From: Pyrenopolyporus hunteri
Lineage: Eukaryota > Ascomycota > Sordariomycetes > Xylariales > Hypoxylaceae
Assembly (NCBI GenBank): GCA_902806595.1
Contig: CADCXC010000037.1
Span: 372,001 to 436,000 of the forward strand
Reading direction: 5' to 3'
Length of the DNA: 64,000 bases
A program made the position numbers and the translations under genes. Numbering within the stretch: position 1 is the stretch's first letter; each line of letters begins with the position of its first letter. Below, piece by piece: positions 55,194 to 64,000 of this stretch. The notes beneath the pieces were generated by a model that was given only the letters and a program-made list of their open reading frames with translations, searched no databases and was not told the origin of the DNA.

Positions 55194-57555
55194 ATGGGCG
55201 ACCAGTCAAAGTCACCTGTGGTCGTCGAGGCCCATCTGGTCGACACCTACCGTGAGGTCCCCTAGCCGCGCCGCGCCCTCGGGCCAGAGTTTCGTCGTGC
55301 TAACCTTAACTCGAATAGACCCTCCACAGAAGATGCTTGAGAGTGAGACCCTCTTATTCACATAGAATTAATACATATTTGCTGCGTGAGAGGTACAAGT
55401 GGAACTAATAGAGTCCTAGAGCATCCTAGTAAACCCCATTTGAGTGGTAAGGCCAAACCACATCTAAAACAGTAAAGAGACCTCTTTTCTAATGCGTACT
55501 AGGCCTCGAGGAATATCAGCAATTATACAAAGAGTCTATCACTGAGCCCGAGAAGTTCTTCGGCAGGAAGGCCAGGGAATTGTTGACGTGGCAGCGAGAC
55601 TTCGAGACTGTCCGTACCGGATCTCTGGTTAACGGCGATGTTGCTTGGTTTGTCGAGGGTCAACTCAATGCCTGCTACAACCTCGTCGATCGGCACGCCT
55701 TCAAGGACCCCAACAGGGTCGCAATTATCTATGAGGCTGACGAACCTAACGAAGGCCGAAACCTAACCTACGGCGAGCTCTTGCGTGAGGTTAGCAGAGT
55801 CGCACACGTTTTGAAGAAGATGGGTGTCCGGAAAGGCGATACGGTTGCTATCTACCTTCCAATGATTCCAGAGGCCCTTATTGCCTTCCTCGCAGTCGTA
55901 CGTATTGGCGCCGTCCACTCCGTCGTATTTGCTGGTTTCTCAGCCGATTCCCTGCGTGACCGTGTCCTCGATGCTCAATCTAAGGTGGTGATCACCACGG
56001 ACGAAGGAAAGCGAGGTGGCAAGTTGATTGGCACCAAGAAGATCGTCGACGACGCGCTCAAGCAGTGCCCCGACGTAACCGGCGTACTCGTCTACAAGCG
56101 CACCGGCGCCGATATTCCTTGGACTGCTGGTCGCGATGTATGGTGGCACGAGGAGGTTGAGAAGTGGCCGACGTACATTGCCCCTGAGGTTATGAATTCC
56201 GAGGACCCCCTCTTCTTACTCTACACCTCCGGCTCAACGGGCAAGCCCAAGGGTATCATGCACACAACTGCCGGATACCTACTCGGCGCCGCCCTGACCG
56301 GCAAGTACGTATTCGATATTCACGACGGGGACCGATACTTCTGCGGTGGAGACGTCGGTTGGATTACCGGCCACACATACGTGGTCTACGCGCCTCTCCT
56401 GCTCGGTATCTCTACGGTCGTTTTCGAGGGCACTCCAGCTTACCCGAACTTTTCGCGGTACTGGGATATAATCGCGAAACACGGCGTCACGCAGTTCTAC
56501 GTGGCACCGACCGCACTAAGGCTGCTAAAGCGTGCTGGTGACGATTACGTCAAGGCCCACATGCCGAAGCTGAGAGTTTTAGGATCGGTGGGCGAACCTA
56601 TCGCGGCTGAAGTTTGGAAATGGTACTTCGAAGTTGTCGGCAAGGAGGAGTCGCAGATTGTTGACGTAAGTATACAAGACCCATATTTTCGAGAAGTTGA
56701 GCTCTAACGGAATAGACCTACTGGCAAACTGAGACCGGCTCGAATGTGATTACTCCTCTTGCGGGAGTAACACCGACGAAACCGGGAAGTGCTTCTCTGC
56801 CCTTCTTCGGCATAGAACCCGCCATCATCGACCCTATTTCTGGTGAGGAGATATACGGCAACGACGTCGAAGGTGTGCTGGCCTTCAAGCAACCATGGCC
56901 GAGCATGGCTCGCACTGTCTGGGGTGCGCACAAGCGCTACATGGACACATATCTAAATGTCTATAAGGGTTACTACGTAAGTGTAGGGTGTCGAGTTACC
57001 TCGCTCTAAAAATATTAACCTATATCTTAGTTCACTGGCGACGGAGCCGGCCGTGATCACGAGGGATTCTACTGGATCCGGGGACGAGTTGACGACGTGG
57101 TTAACGTTAGTGGACATCGTCTGTCGACCGCGGAAATCGAGGCCGCTCTGATCGAACACCACGCTGTTGCCGAAGCTGCCGTAGTTGGTGTCGCTGATGA
57201 GCTTACGGGTCAAGCGGTTAACGCGTTTGTGGCTATCAAGAACGGCAACGAGTCTTCGGATGCGTTAAGGAAGGAATTCATCCTGCAGGTACGCAAGAGT
57301 ATCGGTCCCTTTGCCGCTCCCAAAGCAGTTTTCATCGTACCCGACTTGCCCAAGACGAGGAGTGGCAAGATCATGCGCCGTATCTTGAGAAAGATCCTGG
57401 CTGGAGAGGAGGACCAGCTCGGAGACGTGACGACGGTTAGTATCCCCCTTATCCTTCTTCTTGTGAACATGTGCTCATACATCGCGCAACAGCTTTCCGA
57501 CCCTTCTGTGGTTGAGAAAATCATTGCTATTGTCCATGAGGCCCGGAGGAAGTAA
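55194..57555 (+). CDS. facA: Acetyl-CoA synthetase
   Basis: AMP-forming ligase making acetyl-CoA from acetate; needed for acetate use and histone acetylation supply. Exons are 55194-55251, 55319-55342, 55420-55446, 55503-56665, 56716-56976, 57031-57435 and 57493-57555, giving 666 aa. Exons 2 and 3 are 24 and 27 nt and encode PPQKMLE and HPSKPHLS, which bridge the N-terminal VDTY to GLEEYQQLYK. The AMP-binding P-loop is YTSGSTGKPKG (about residue 280). The conserved TYWQTETG follows the intron at 56666. The A8 hinge and the catalytic Lys in TRSGKIMRRILRK (about residue 625) are present. All phases agree. The name follows Aspergillus facA. Confidence 0.96.
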
Positions 57556-60075
57556 AAGGGGCATGAAGACTTTGACTTCTTTCTTTTGGAATCCTGATAC
57601 CATTCTGTCTTAGAGATGCGCGGGGTATTTGGAACGACGTGATGTCCATATTAGGGGCGTCGATACTTGAGCGATCCGCGTCGCTCCTTTGGCATTGTGG
57701 CCTTGGCATGACCATAAATCGGAGGATTCGACCTTCTAGTTGCAAACGATGCCCGCGAGCCCTGAGAGGCGTCGTGGCGGGCCGATTTCTCAACGATTAG
57801 TCAGAAACCACCAGGGCCTCTATAATCAGCGTATCAACTAGGGATAATTAATTCCGTATGTAGTCGATCGCAACCCCGTTATAAATTCAAAAAAGTTGTT
57901 CATAATCTAAAGGTGCCCAAGAACGGCTGTATCTCCTACCATTCAAGCATTTATCTTGCCAAGGCGACTGTAGTACGAATCTCTCTCCGCTATGTGCGTA
58001 AAACCCCCCGCAGGCAATGTGGCGCAGTCTGGGACTAGCCTTTTGGCATACGTTGCCTAAGAATCGCGGCTGAAGAGATAGATCACGATGCCAATAAAGA
58101 CGGGAGAGAGATTATGTATGTAGAGGCGAGCCAAGTCCACGGTACGCGTCATGTGGTCCTACGTGTAGCGTATGCTTCCGCAAGCCGGGTCCTTGGCGGA
58201 AGTCTTGACTACATTCACATACATACATACATACATACATACATTTATGGGGCTGGCGTCAGCTGGGTGCGCCTCCGAAGTGACAGAGCTGATTTATGGC
58301 CTCGGAGAAAGGCTGGTGAAGTCCTGTGTTCTATAGGTATGGGATGATGTTGGAAGCCAACGCCGATGCCGATGCCGATGCCAACAGGCTGGGAGCATAT
58401 TCTAACGTACGAGACCTACATATGTAGGTAGGTATTTTATGAAGGATGAAGCCAAGTCGATATCAGGGTCTAGTCTGGGCAGGTGACAAGGGTCTTGTTA
58501 CTGTAAATTTGCTTTTGCTGTCTGCGAGACACGGCACGGTCCGAATAGGACATTGTCTAAGTGATGTTAGACAGAAACAGATGGGCTTTAGGCGATATGA
58601 CCTCAGGCGAATATTATGTAGAAACGAATTCCACAATTGTTTAATGAGTTGGAACCATCTTTCTATCTTAAATCGAATAGCTGGTCCAACATAGGACGAT
58701 GCCTCCCTGAAACAGCAAGAGGTTTGTTTAAGCGGACGGCACATGGGGTTTCTGGAATACTACCTAGCCTTTCGTTGCCCGGGGCATGGTATGTATAAAT
58801 AGCACGATACATACATAATAACCAGGGTTATTTCTCCTTGATATCTCGTCTCGTCGATTTACGGATCATAGAGGATAGGTACTTGTAAGTGTCACGATAA
58901 TCCACTCTTAAGATTGTCAACAAGTAGTACGTCAGAATATTGAGTCTCGTACGTGGTACACCTCGTGTACTGTACGTTACGACGACGAACTCGACAACTC
59001 TAACGGAAATAGCCTTTTGCACACGAGCTGAAAGAAGTAAATGATCGGGTACCTACGTACGTACTATCACGTACGTGGGAACATACATGTATGTACCTGG
59101 GTATTGTACAATACGTAGTACGGTTGGTAGGCGACTTCGACGAAGTGCCAAGCCGGCTCAAGGTTTCCAGCCATCAAGGAAGCAACCAATGTGCAGAAGA
59201 AGCCCCAGATCTAATAGGATAGATGTATGGGAAGTTGCCCCGCCGGCGAAAGGGTATCAGCGAGATGCAGGGGTCGCCATTGGCTCATACGACCGTATAT
59301 TGTCTTATGTAATCGACCCTTTCGCGCATATTCCTCTTTCTCCCTTCCCCAACTCAATCGCTCCTCACGCTCCCGTGTTTTCGCTGCGCACGTCTCGGTC
59401 AGCTCTCGAAGACACAGGACCTGCGCAGCCACATTTCCGTATTCCCACCTTTCCCACCCTCTCTCTCTCTTTTTTCCTCTCGCTCTCTCTCTTGTTTTGT
59501 CGTTTTCGTGCGATTGACACATTTCTGTTCTTTTTTTCTCCCTTTCTACATAATACGGCTGTGTCGTTTAACGCTTATTCTCTCAAGATTATTGGTCAGA
59601 AGTAAATTTTGGCTTTACGACTGCTTCCTTAGCCGGGATTGGTGAACAGAAACAGGCCCAGTCCAACAGTAACTTACTCCAGCCCTCTAGTTCTGCAGGT
59701 CTACCACACACGCACATACGCACACATACACACACACACCAAGTCAAGACCAGAGTTGGCACCAAGCCTCGTCAGAACGCTCTTGGCACCGGCTCGTACG
59801 GCAACTTTGGGGCAGTTTAGGGCAGTTTGGGGCGCTTTGGGGCGATTTGGGCTTGTTTCACTTCTGCTTCCCATTCTTCCTTCGAAAATCCTAGCCCAAG
59901 TTCGGAGTTATCTGATCGCTCCCCGTCAAGTAGTCCACGATAAACTCTAGTTTCCTTACTCCCTAACTCTCCATTCGAGACGCCCGTCGCGACAAATATT
60001 CGAAACTGCGTCGTCGTATGGGGTCCTGAGAATAGGCCATTAATTATCCTCGGAGGCGGGCTTCACCCATTCGTC
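57556..60075. other. Intergenic region upstream of the ADAM gene
   Basis: About 2.5 kb. Holds an ACATACATACATACAT repeat (58217-58244), CCGATGCCGATGCCGATGCC near 58362-58381, CACACATACACACACACACA near 59720-59740 and TTTGGGGCGATTTGGGGC-like repeats at 59809-59850. Pyrimidine-rich DNA at 59330-59560 may be promoter. No gene is seen. Confidence 0.5.
58217..58244. repeat. (ACAT)n microsatellite
   Basis: About seven ACAT units in direct repeat between acetyl-CoA synthetase and the ADAM gene. Confidence 0.9.
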
Positions 60076-62478
60076 ATGCGCGGCATCCTCAAGGCTGCGG
60101 CCGTCATTCTGTCAGCATTCTCACAGTCCTCGCTTGCGCATTCGGTTAAAAGAAACGCTTTGAATTACATTAGTCGACTTGATAATCCAGTAATCCATAC
60201 GCCTGCTAATCGAGTACACTCTCATTCTTCATTTGACCTCACGTTCCTGCTTCACAACGAGAAGGAGAAGATCCGCATATCCTTAGAACCTAATTACGAT
60301 GTACTCTCAGACACAGCAACCGTGCGATATCTCGACCCTGACGGTTCCGTGACGCACGAGGAGAAGATAGAAAGATCGGATCATAAGGTATTCAAGGGCC
60401 ATGCCTTCGTACAAGATCCGTACCATTCGGAGTGGATTAATACTGGTTGGGCGAGGATAAGCGTATACCGGGATGGCGGGAGGCCGTTATTCGAGGGCAC
60501 ATTTCGGATTAATGGGAACCATCACCACATCCAAACTAGCTCTAATTACAGACAAACGCAACATGAAGAGGACCCTACCGCAGATTTCGCCGAAGATGAG
60601 TACATGGTGGTCTGGAGGGACTCGGACATCAAGCCGAACCCATACGATGTCTCGGAGTTGAAGCGCGGGCTTAGTGGAAGCACCTGCTCATCCGACACTC
60701 TTAACTTCAACAACGAGGACGAGCACCCTGTGCACCGCGGCCTAGACCTCCGTGATATGTCGGCTGTGGACGCGAAGAGCCTTTTCGGCCGAGACCAAAT
60801 CGATGGAACGACCGGTGGGAATGGCGCTGGTGTCAACCTTGCCGAGAGTATCGGATCTACTCAGGGTTGTCCTTCCACTCGCAAGATTGCTCTAGTTGGA
60901 ATTGCCGTAGATTGCACATATGCGGCGCAGTTCAGCAACAACAGCGACGTGCGCGCTCACATCGTAAACCAGGTCGGCCAGGCGTCGGCCCTGTTCGAAA
61001 GTTCGTTTAATATCTCCTTGGGCATTCAGAACATTACTATCATGGCTCCGAATTGCCCCGGAACTCCGCCGGAAAATCTCAAATGGAACGCTGCCTGTAG
61101 TAATAGTGTTACGATTACGGATCGCCTCAACCTATTCTCCGCCTGGAGAGGACAGTACAACGATACTAATGCGTACTGGACGCTGATGAGCACGTGCAAT
61201 ACGGATGCGGCTGTAGGGCTAGCATGGCTAGGTCAGTTATGTGCACAGGGCTCGGGTACCCAGGCGGACTCGAGCGGAGGGAACGAGACGATCGCTGGGG
61301 CCAACGTCGTCGTCCGAACCTCGACCGAATGGCAGGTATTTGCTCACGAAACCGGCCACACCTTTGGTGCTTTCCACGATTGCACGCCCGACACTTGCGC
61401 GGACGGTACGGTGACGATGCAGAAATGTTGCCCGCTTAGCAGCTCTACTTGCAATGCTAACGGGGGCTTCATTATGAACCCCTCCACGTCCGACACCGTT
61501 ACGCAATTTTCGCCCTGCACCATCGGCAATATTTGCTCGGCTATGGGTCGGAATAGTGTCAGATCATCCTGTTTGACTAACAATAAAAACGTTGTCACAA
61601 TTTCAGGAAGTAGATGCGGTAACGGCATCGTGGAAGCTGGCGAGGACTGTGACTGCGGCACTGCGGAAGAGTGCGCTAATAATAACTGTTGCGACGCGAG
61701 CACCTGTCGCTTCCGGGAGAATGCCGTCTGTGACCCAACCAACGAAGAGTGCTGTACAGGCCAATGCCAGTTTAAATCGTCCGGATCGGTCTGCAGAGAG
61801 AGCACCGGCTCATGCGACCCCCAGGAGACTTGCAGTGGTAACTCCGGGACGTGTCCTAACGATGTCAGGGCGCCGGACGGCCAGTCCTGCGGTGCCAGCG
61901 GTGCCGGCCTAACCTGCGCTTCCGGACAGTGCACTTCTCGTGATCTACAGTGCCAGGTGCTTGTAGGTTCGAGGACGAGCGACAACGACACGACGGCTTG
62001 CGACTCGCAGACCTGTCTGCTACGTTGTGCTTCGCCTCATATCGGACCGAACGCCTGCTATGATATGCAACAGTATTTCCTCGACGGCACCCCTTGCCAA
62101 GGGGGAGGACACTGCTCTAATGGACAGTGTAAGGGGTCGAGCTTCACTGACCAAGTAGGAAGTTTCTTCACCGACAATAAGAACATCATTATTCCCGTGG
62201 CCTCAGTCGTCGGTGGGCTCATCGTCATCGGCCTTGCTTGCTGCATCTTCTCATCATGCCGACGCAGGATACGGAGGAGGAAGATAGCTAAGACTGTCCA
62301 ACCTAATAGCAGCTGGGTAGGTGGAGGCGGCGGCGGCGCGTATGCAGCCAGTTCGGTTCCGCAGCCTCCCCCCGCAGCCCGAGGCCCAGGCAATCGGATA
62401 GTACGACAGCAGCAGCCGCAGCCCTGGCAAGATCAAAACCAATGGGGACCCAGGGTACCTACAATGCGGTACGCGTAA
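60076..62478 (+). CDS. ADAM-type metalloprotease, membrane anchored
   Basis: Zinc metalloendopeptidase of the reprolysin/ADAM family at the cell surface or in endomembranes. A single exon of 800 aa. A signal peptide (residues 1-22, ILKAAAVILSAFSQSSLAHS) and a long propeptide come first. The metalloprotease domain has HETGHTFGAFHD at residues 424-435, with the zinc histidines and the catalytic Glu, and a Met-turn FIMNPS. A disintegrin domain follows (about 513-600) with GNGIVEAGEDCDCG and a Cys-rich segment. One transmembrane helix (about 704-727, IIPVASVVGGLIVIGLACCI) leads to a basic and then Pro/Gln-rich cytoplasmic tail. This is the ADAM layout known from Aspergillus and other fungi. Sheddase activity is inferred. 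Confidence 0.95.
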   Translation: MRGILKAAAVILSAFSQSSLAHSVKRNALNYISRLDNPVIHTPANRVHSHSSFDLTFLLHNEKEKIRISLEPNYDVLSDTATVRYLDPDGSVTHEEKIERSDHKVFKGHAFVQDPYHSEWINTGWARISVYRDGGRPLFEGTFRINGNHHHIQTSSNYRQTQHEEDPTADFAEDEYMVVWRDSDIKPNPYDVSELKRGLSGSTCSSDTLNFNNEDEHPVHRGLDLRDMSAVDAKSLFGRDQIDGTTGGNGAGVNLAESIGSTQGCPSTRKIALVGIAVDCTYAAQFSNNSDVRAHIVNQVGQASALFESSFNISLGIQNITIMAPNCPGTPPENLKWNAACSNSVTITDRLNLFSAWRGQYNDTNAYWTLMSTCNTDAAVGLAWLGQLCAQGSGTQADSSGGNETIAGANVVVRTSTEWQVFAHETGHTFGAFHDCTPDTCADGTVTMQKCCPLSSSTCNANGGFIMNPSTSDTVTQFSPCTIGNICSAMGRNSVRSSCLTNNKNVVTISGSRCGNGIVEAGEDCDCGTAEECANNNCCDASTCRFRENAVCDPTNEECCTGQCQFKSSGSVCRESTGSCDPQETCSGNSGTCPNDVRAPDGQSCGASGAGLTCASGQCTSRDLQCQVLVGSRTSDNDTTACDSQTCLLRCASPHIGPNACYDMQQYFLDGTPCQGGGHCSNGQCKGSSFTDQVGSFFTDNKNIIIPVASVVGGLIVIGLACCIFSSCRRRIRRRKIAKTVQPNSSWVGGGGGGAYAASSVPQPPPAARGPGNRIVRQQQPQPWQDQNQWGPRVPTMRYA

Positions 62479-63554
62479 AAGGAGCAGTATCACAGTCGGG
62501 ACGTACCTGGGCTGGTAACTAGGGAACCGTTGGGTGAACGACGCGCTCACTTGCGAGGGTCTTATAGAGGATTTCATGGAGGTCATCATATTCTGGTGTT
62601 TTGGGAGTTCCAGGCCCAGCATACATTTAGTTTACCTTGATCGCATACTTGGCTTTTTGGGCTTCTTTTGGATAGCGTTGGACCACCACATTCTAAGTAT
62701 ATATATAGGTCTTGCTCAGTTGGCAACGACAGAGCCGGGAACCGATCTATTGCGAGAGGATCAACCCGGGATCTCGTTCGAGCTTTTGGAAAAAGGGACA
62801 CTTCGGGCGTGTAGAAATATTCTTGCTATATATATGTCGCCCCTAACGAATGTTTATGACGAACAAACATATTTATAAGCTGCTGATTTTCTATATCTCT
62901 ACATATAGCTCAGTACTCGCGTGTCTACCCGTGATTCCGTAGATTCAAACGACCGGCTGTTTGAGATTAATGTCTGCGTAGGTAGTCTCCTTTTTCTTAG
63001 GGGTTCGAAGAGTGTTTCGGAGCCAGAATGGAGTCAGTGGTTCGCTTGTTCTGTGCCATACGCTTAGACTAAGATACCAATCCCCTTGAGAGTCTAACGG
63101 CATTGTCTTGTCGATATGTCACCCTTCTCCTTCTCGCCAGAATGTTTTACAATTCCTTGAATAGGGGAATATGCGGCGTTCTTCTAGTCTGATGCTTCCT
63201 CTATGAATGCATATTTATTACATCTTCACCGTCCCTCTCATCTTCTCTCCCCCCTTCTTTCCTCCATTATGGTGCCCCTCTTCGTGAGTTAGTCCTTAAC
63301 CAGGCATGCCCTCCATCATCTATCTCCCTCCCTCCCATCGATAAATTAGGAGATACCTACTTATAGGTAGAACAAACGCGGTACGTAACCCATTAGCCGC
63401 CGTATGAGAGACCAAGGCTACTGAAATTACGCGACTAGCCGATGAGACTTCCATGCACATGCCTCCCCCTCTCTCCCTCTATACCCTTTCCTCTTCTCTT
63501 TCCTCCTCTGAACTCTACCGGGTGGCGGGTAACCAACGCTAAAAGGAGAATTGA
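62479..63554. other. Intergenic downstream of the ADAM gene
   Basis: Between the convergent ADAM gene and the unknown gene at the right edge. No gene is seen. Confidence 0.5.
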
Positions 63555-64000
63555 TCACCGCGCGTCCTTCCTCGACGAGCGGCCGGGCGTCGAACCGCTT
63601 GGCGCGCGCGACGAGTCCCCGCTGCGGTACGGCTTCTTGCGGGCGGGGGCCGGCTCCTCGAACCCGCAGAGCATGCGGGTGTAGCGTAGGCGGGTGGCTG
63701 GTATGCTCTGGGTGGGTTTGTTAGGAGGTGCGTGGGTGGACGGATGGATGGATGGATATTGGAGGGAATGTTGATAGGGGGGATAAGGGGGGATAAGAAA
63801 GAAAGAAGTAAGAGAACATACCTCGTTGTCCCGCTGCGCCGCCATCATCAGCAGCTCGGGACTATCCAGGACCTGCGCGGCGACACGGCGGCGCTCGAGC
63901 ACGGCGAAGGATTCTTCTTTGCTGCTGCGGTTGGTCGGCGCGTTAGTGTATGATTAGGTAGGTACCTAGGTGAACGAGCATATGTATATGTATGGCTGCG
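63555..64000 (-). CDS. Unknown protein, 3' part only (5' partial)
   Basis: I do not recognise this protein. Two exons are supported on the minus strand: 63707-63555, and an upstream exon 63822 to about 63924. The latter encodes KEESFAVLERRRVAAQVLD and MMAAQRDNE; the splice then joins to SIPATRLRYTRMLCGFEEPA. The C-terminus is basic and Ser-rich, ending SSRKDAR. An acceptor (ACTAAC...CCGCAG) at about 63925 suggests another intron, so the start lies at or beyond the window edge. Helical heptads suggest a small coiled-coil domain. Confidence 0.7.

Noticed and set aside
1..64000. A novel defence or biosynthetic gene cluster
   Set aside because: Neighbouring genes are unrelated housekeeping units with separate promoters; no adjacent genes form a pathway.

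Overview
The window is nuclear DNA from a filamentous ascomycete, most likely a Sordariomycete. The protein genes are split by short GT-AG introns of about 50-80 nt with CTAAC/CTGAC branch sites. The gene set is that of a filamentous fungus: DASH subunit Dad3, an NRC-2/Fpk1-type kinase, a 2EXR protein, a CorA-like protein, a fungal ADAM and a RIP-like AT island. Intergenic DNA is full of GGTACCTAGGTAGG-type motifs, which I loosely associate with Xylariales; that placement is a guess. I see no CRISPR, plasmid, phage or viral sequence, no secondary-metabolite cluster, and no clearly undescribed multi-gene system.

Layout, left to right: U6 snRNA with a complete SNR6-style Pol III promoter (+, 666-766); mitochondrial Phe-tRNA synthetase (-, 2071-3623); mitochondrial dicarboxylate carrier (+, 4425-5620); RNA polymerase II subunit Rpb3 (-, 6095-7227); U2 snRNA (-, about 8216-8402); mitochondrial GrpE/Mge1 (+, 8799-9639); a 747-aa uncharacterised coiled-coil protein (-, 11306-13842); RFC1, the large clamp-loader subunit (-, 14768-18173); mitoribosomal uL16m (+, 18659-19526); an uncharacterised 561-aa protein (+, 20083-21889); a small single-pass membrane protein (-, 22236-22511); mitoribosomal uS5m (+, 23639-25006); DASH subunit Dad3 (-, 25501-26002); a 279-bp inverted-repeat element with an AT-rich core (26126-26404); a 2EXR protein (+, 27402-28693); a CorA-like membrane protein (-, 28759-30762); the NRC-2/Fpk1-type AGC kinase (-, 32510-34726); a C2H2/AT-hook protein (-, 37181-38290); an SDR oxidoreductase (+, 39220-40148); the CCCH protein Tma46 (-, 40762-41893); OST4 (+, 42639-42827); the mRNA-export adaptor Yra1/ALY with an 861-nt intron (+, 44261-46035); a PLP aminotransferase (-, 46959-48498, 5' end unresolved); the small RFC subunit Rfc5 (+, 50856-52028); acetyl-CoA synthetase (+, 55194-57555); an ADAM-type metalloprotease (+, 60076-62478); and the 3' part of an unknown gene (-, 63555 to beyond the edge).

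These are mostly housekeeping genes in eukaryotic single-gene units, not operons. Functional themes recur by chance or loose clustering: spliceosomal RNAs (U6 and U2 within 8 kb), the clamp loader (RFC1 and Rfc5), mitochondrial translation and import (PheRS, uL16m, uS5m, Mge1, carrier) and mRNA synthesis/export (Rpb3, Yra1). The most interesting items are the two snRNA genes, which no open reading frame reveals, the U6 base insertion next to the internal stem-loop, the long Yra1 intron (a known site of autoregulation in yeast), and the short inverted-repeat transposon relic. All exon boundaries were inferred by eye from splice signals, reading-frame phase and protein family knowledge.
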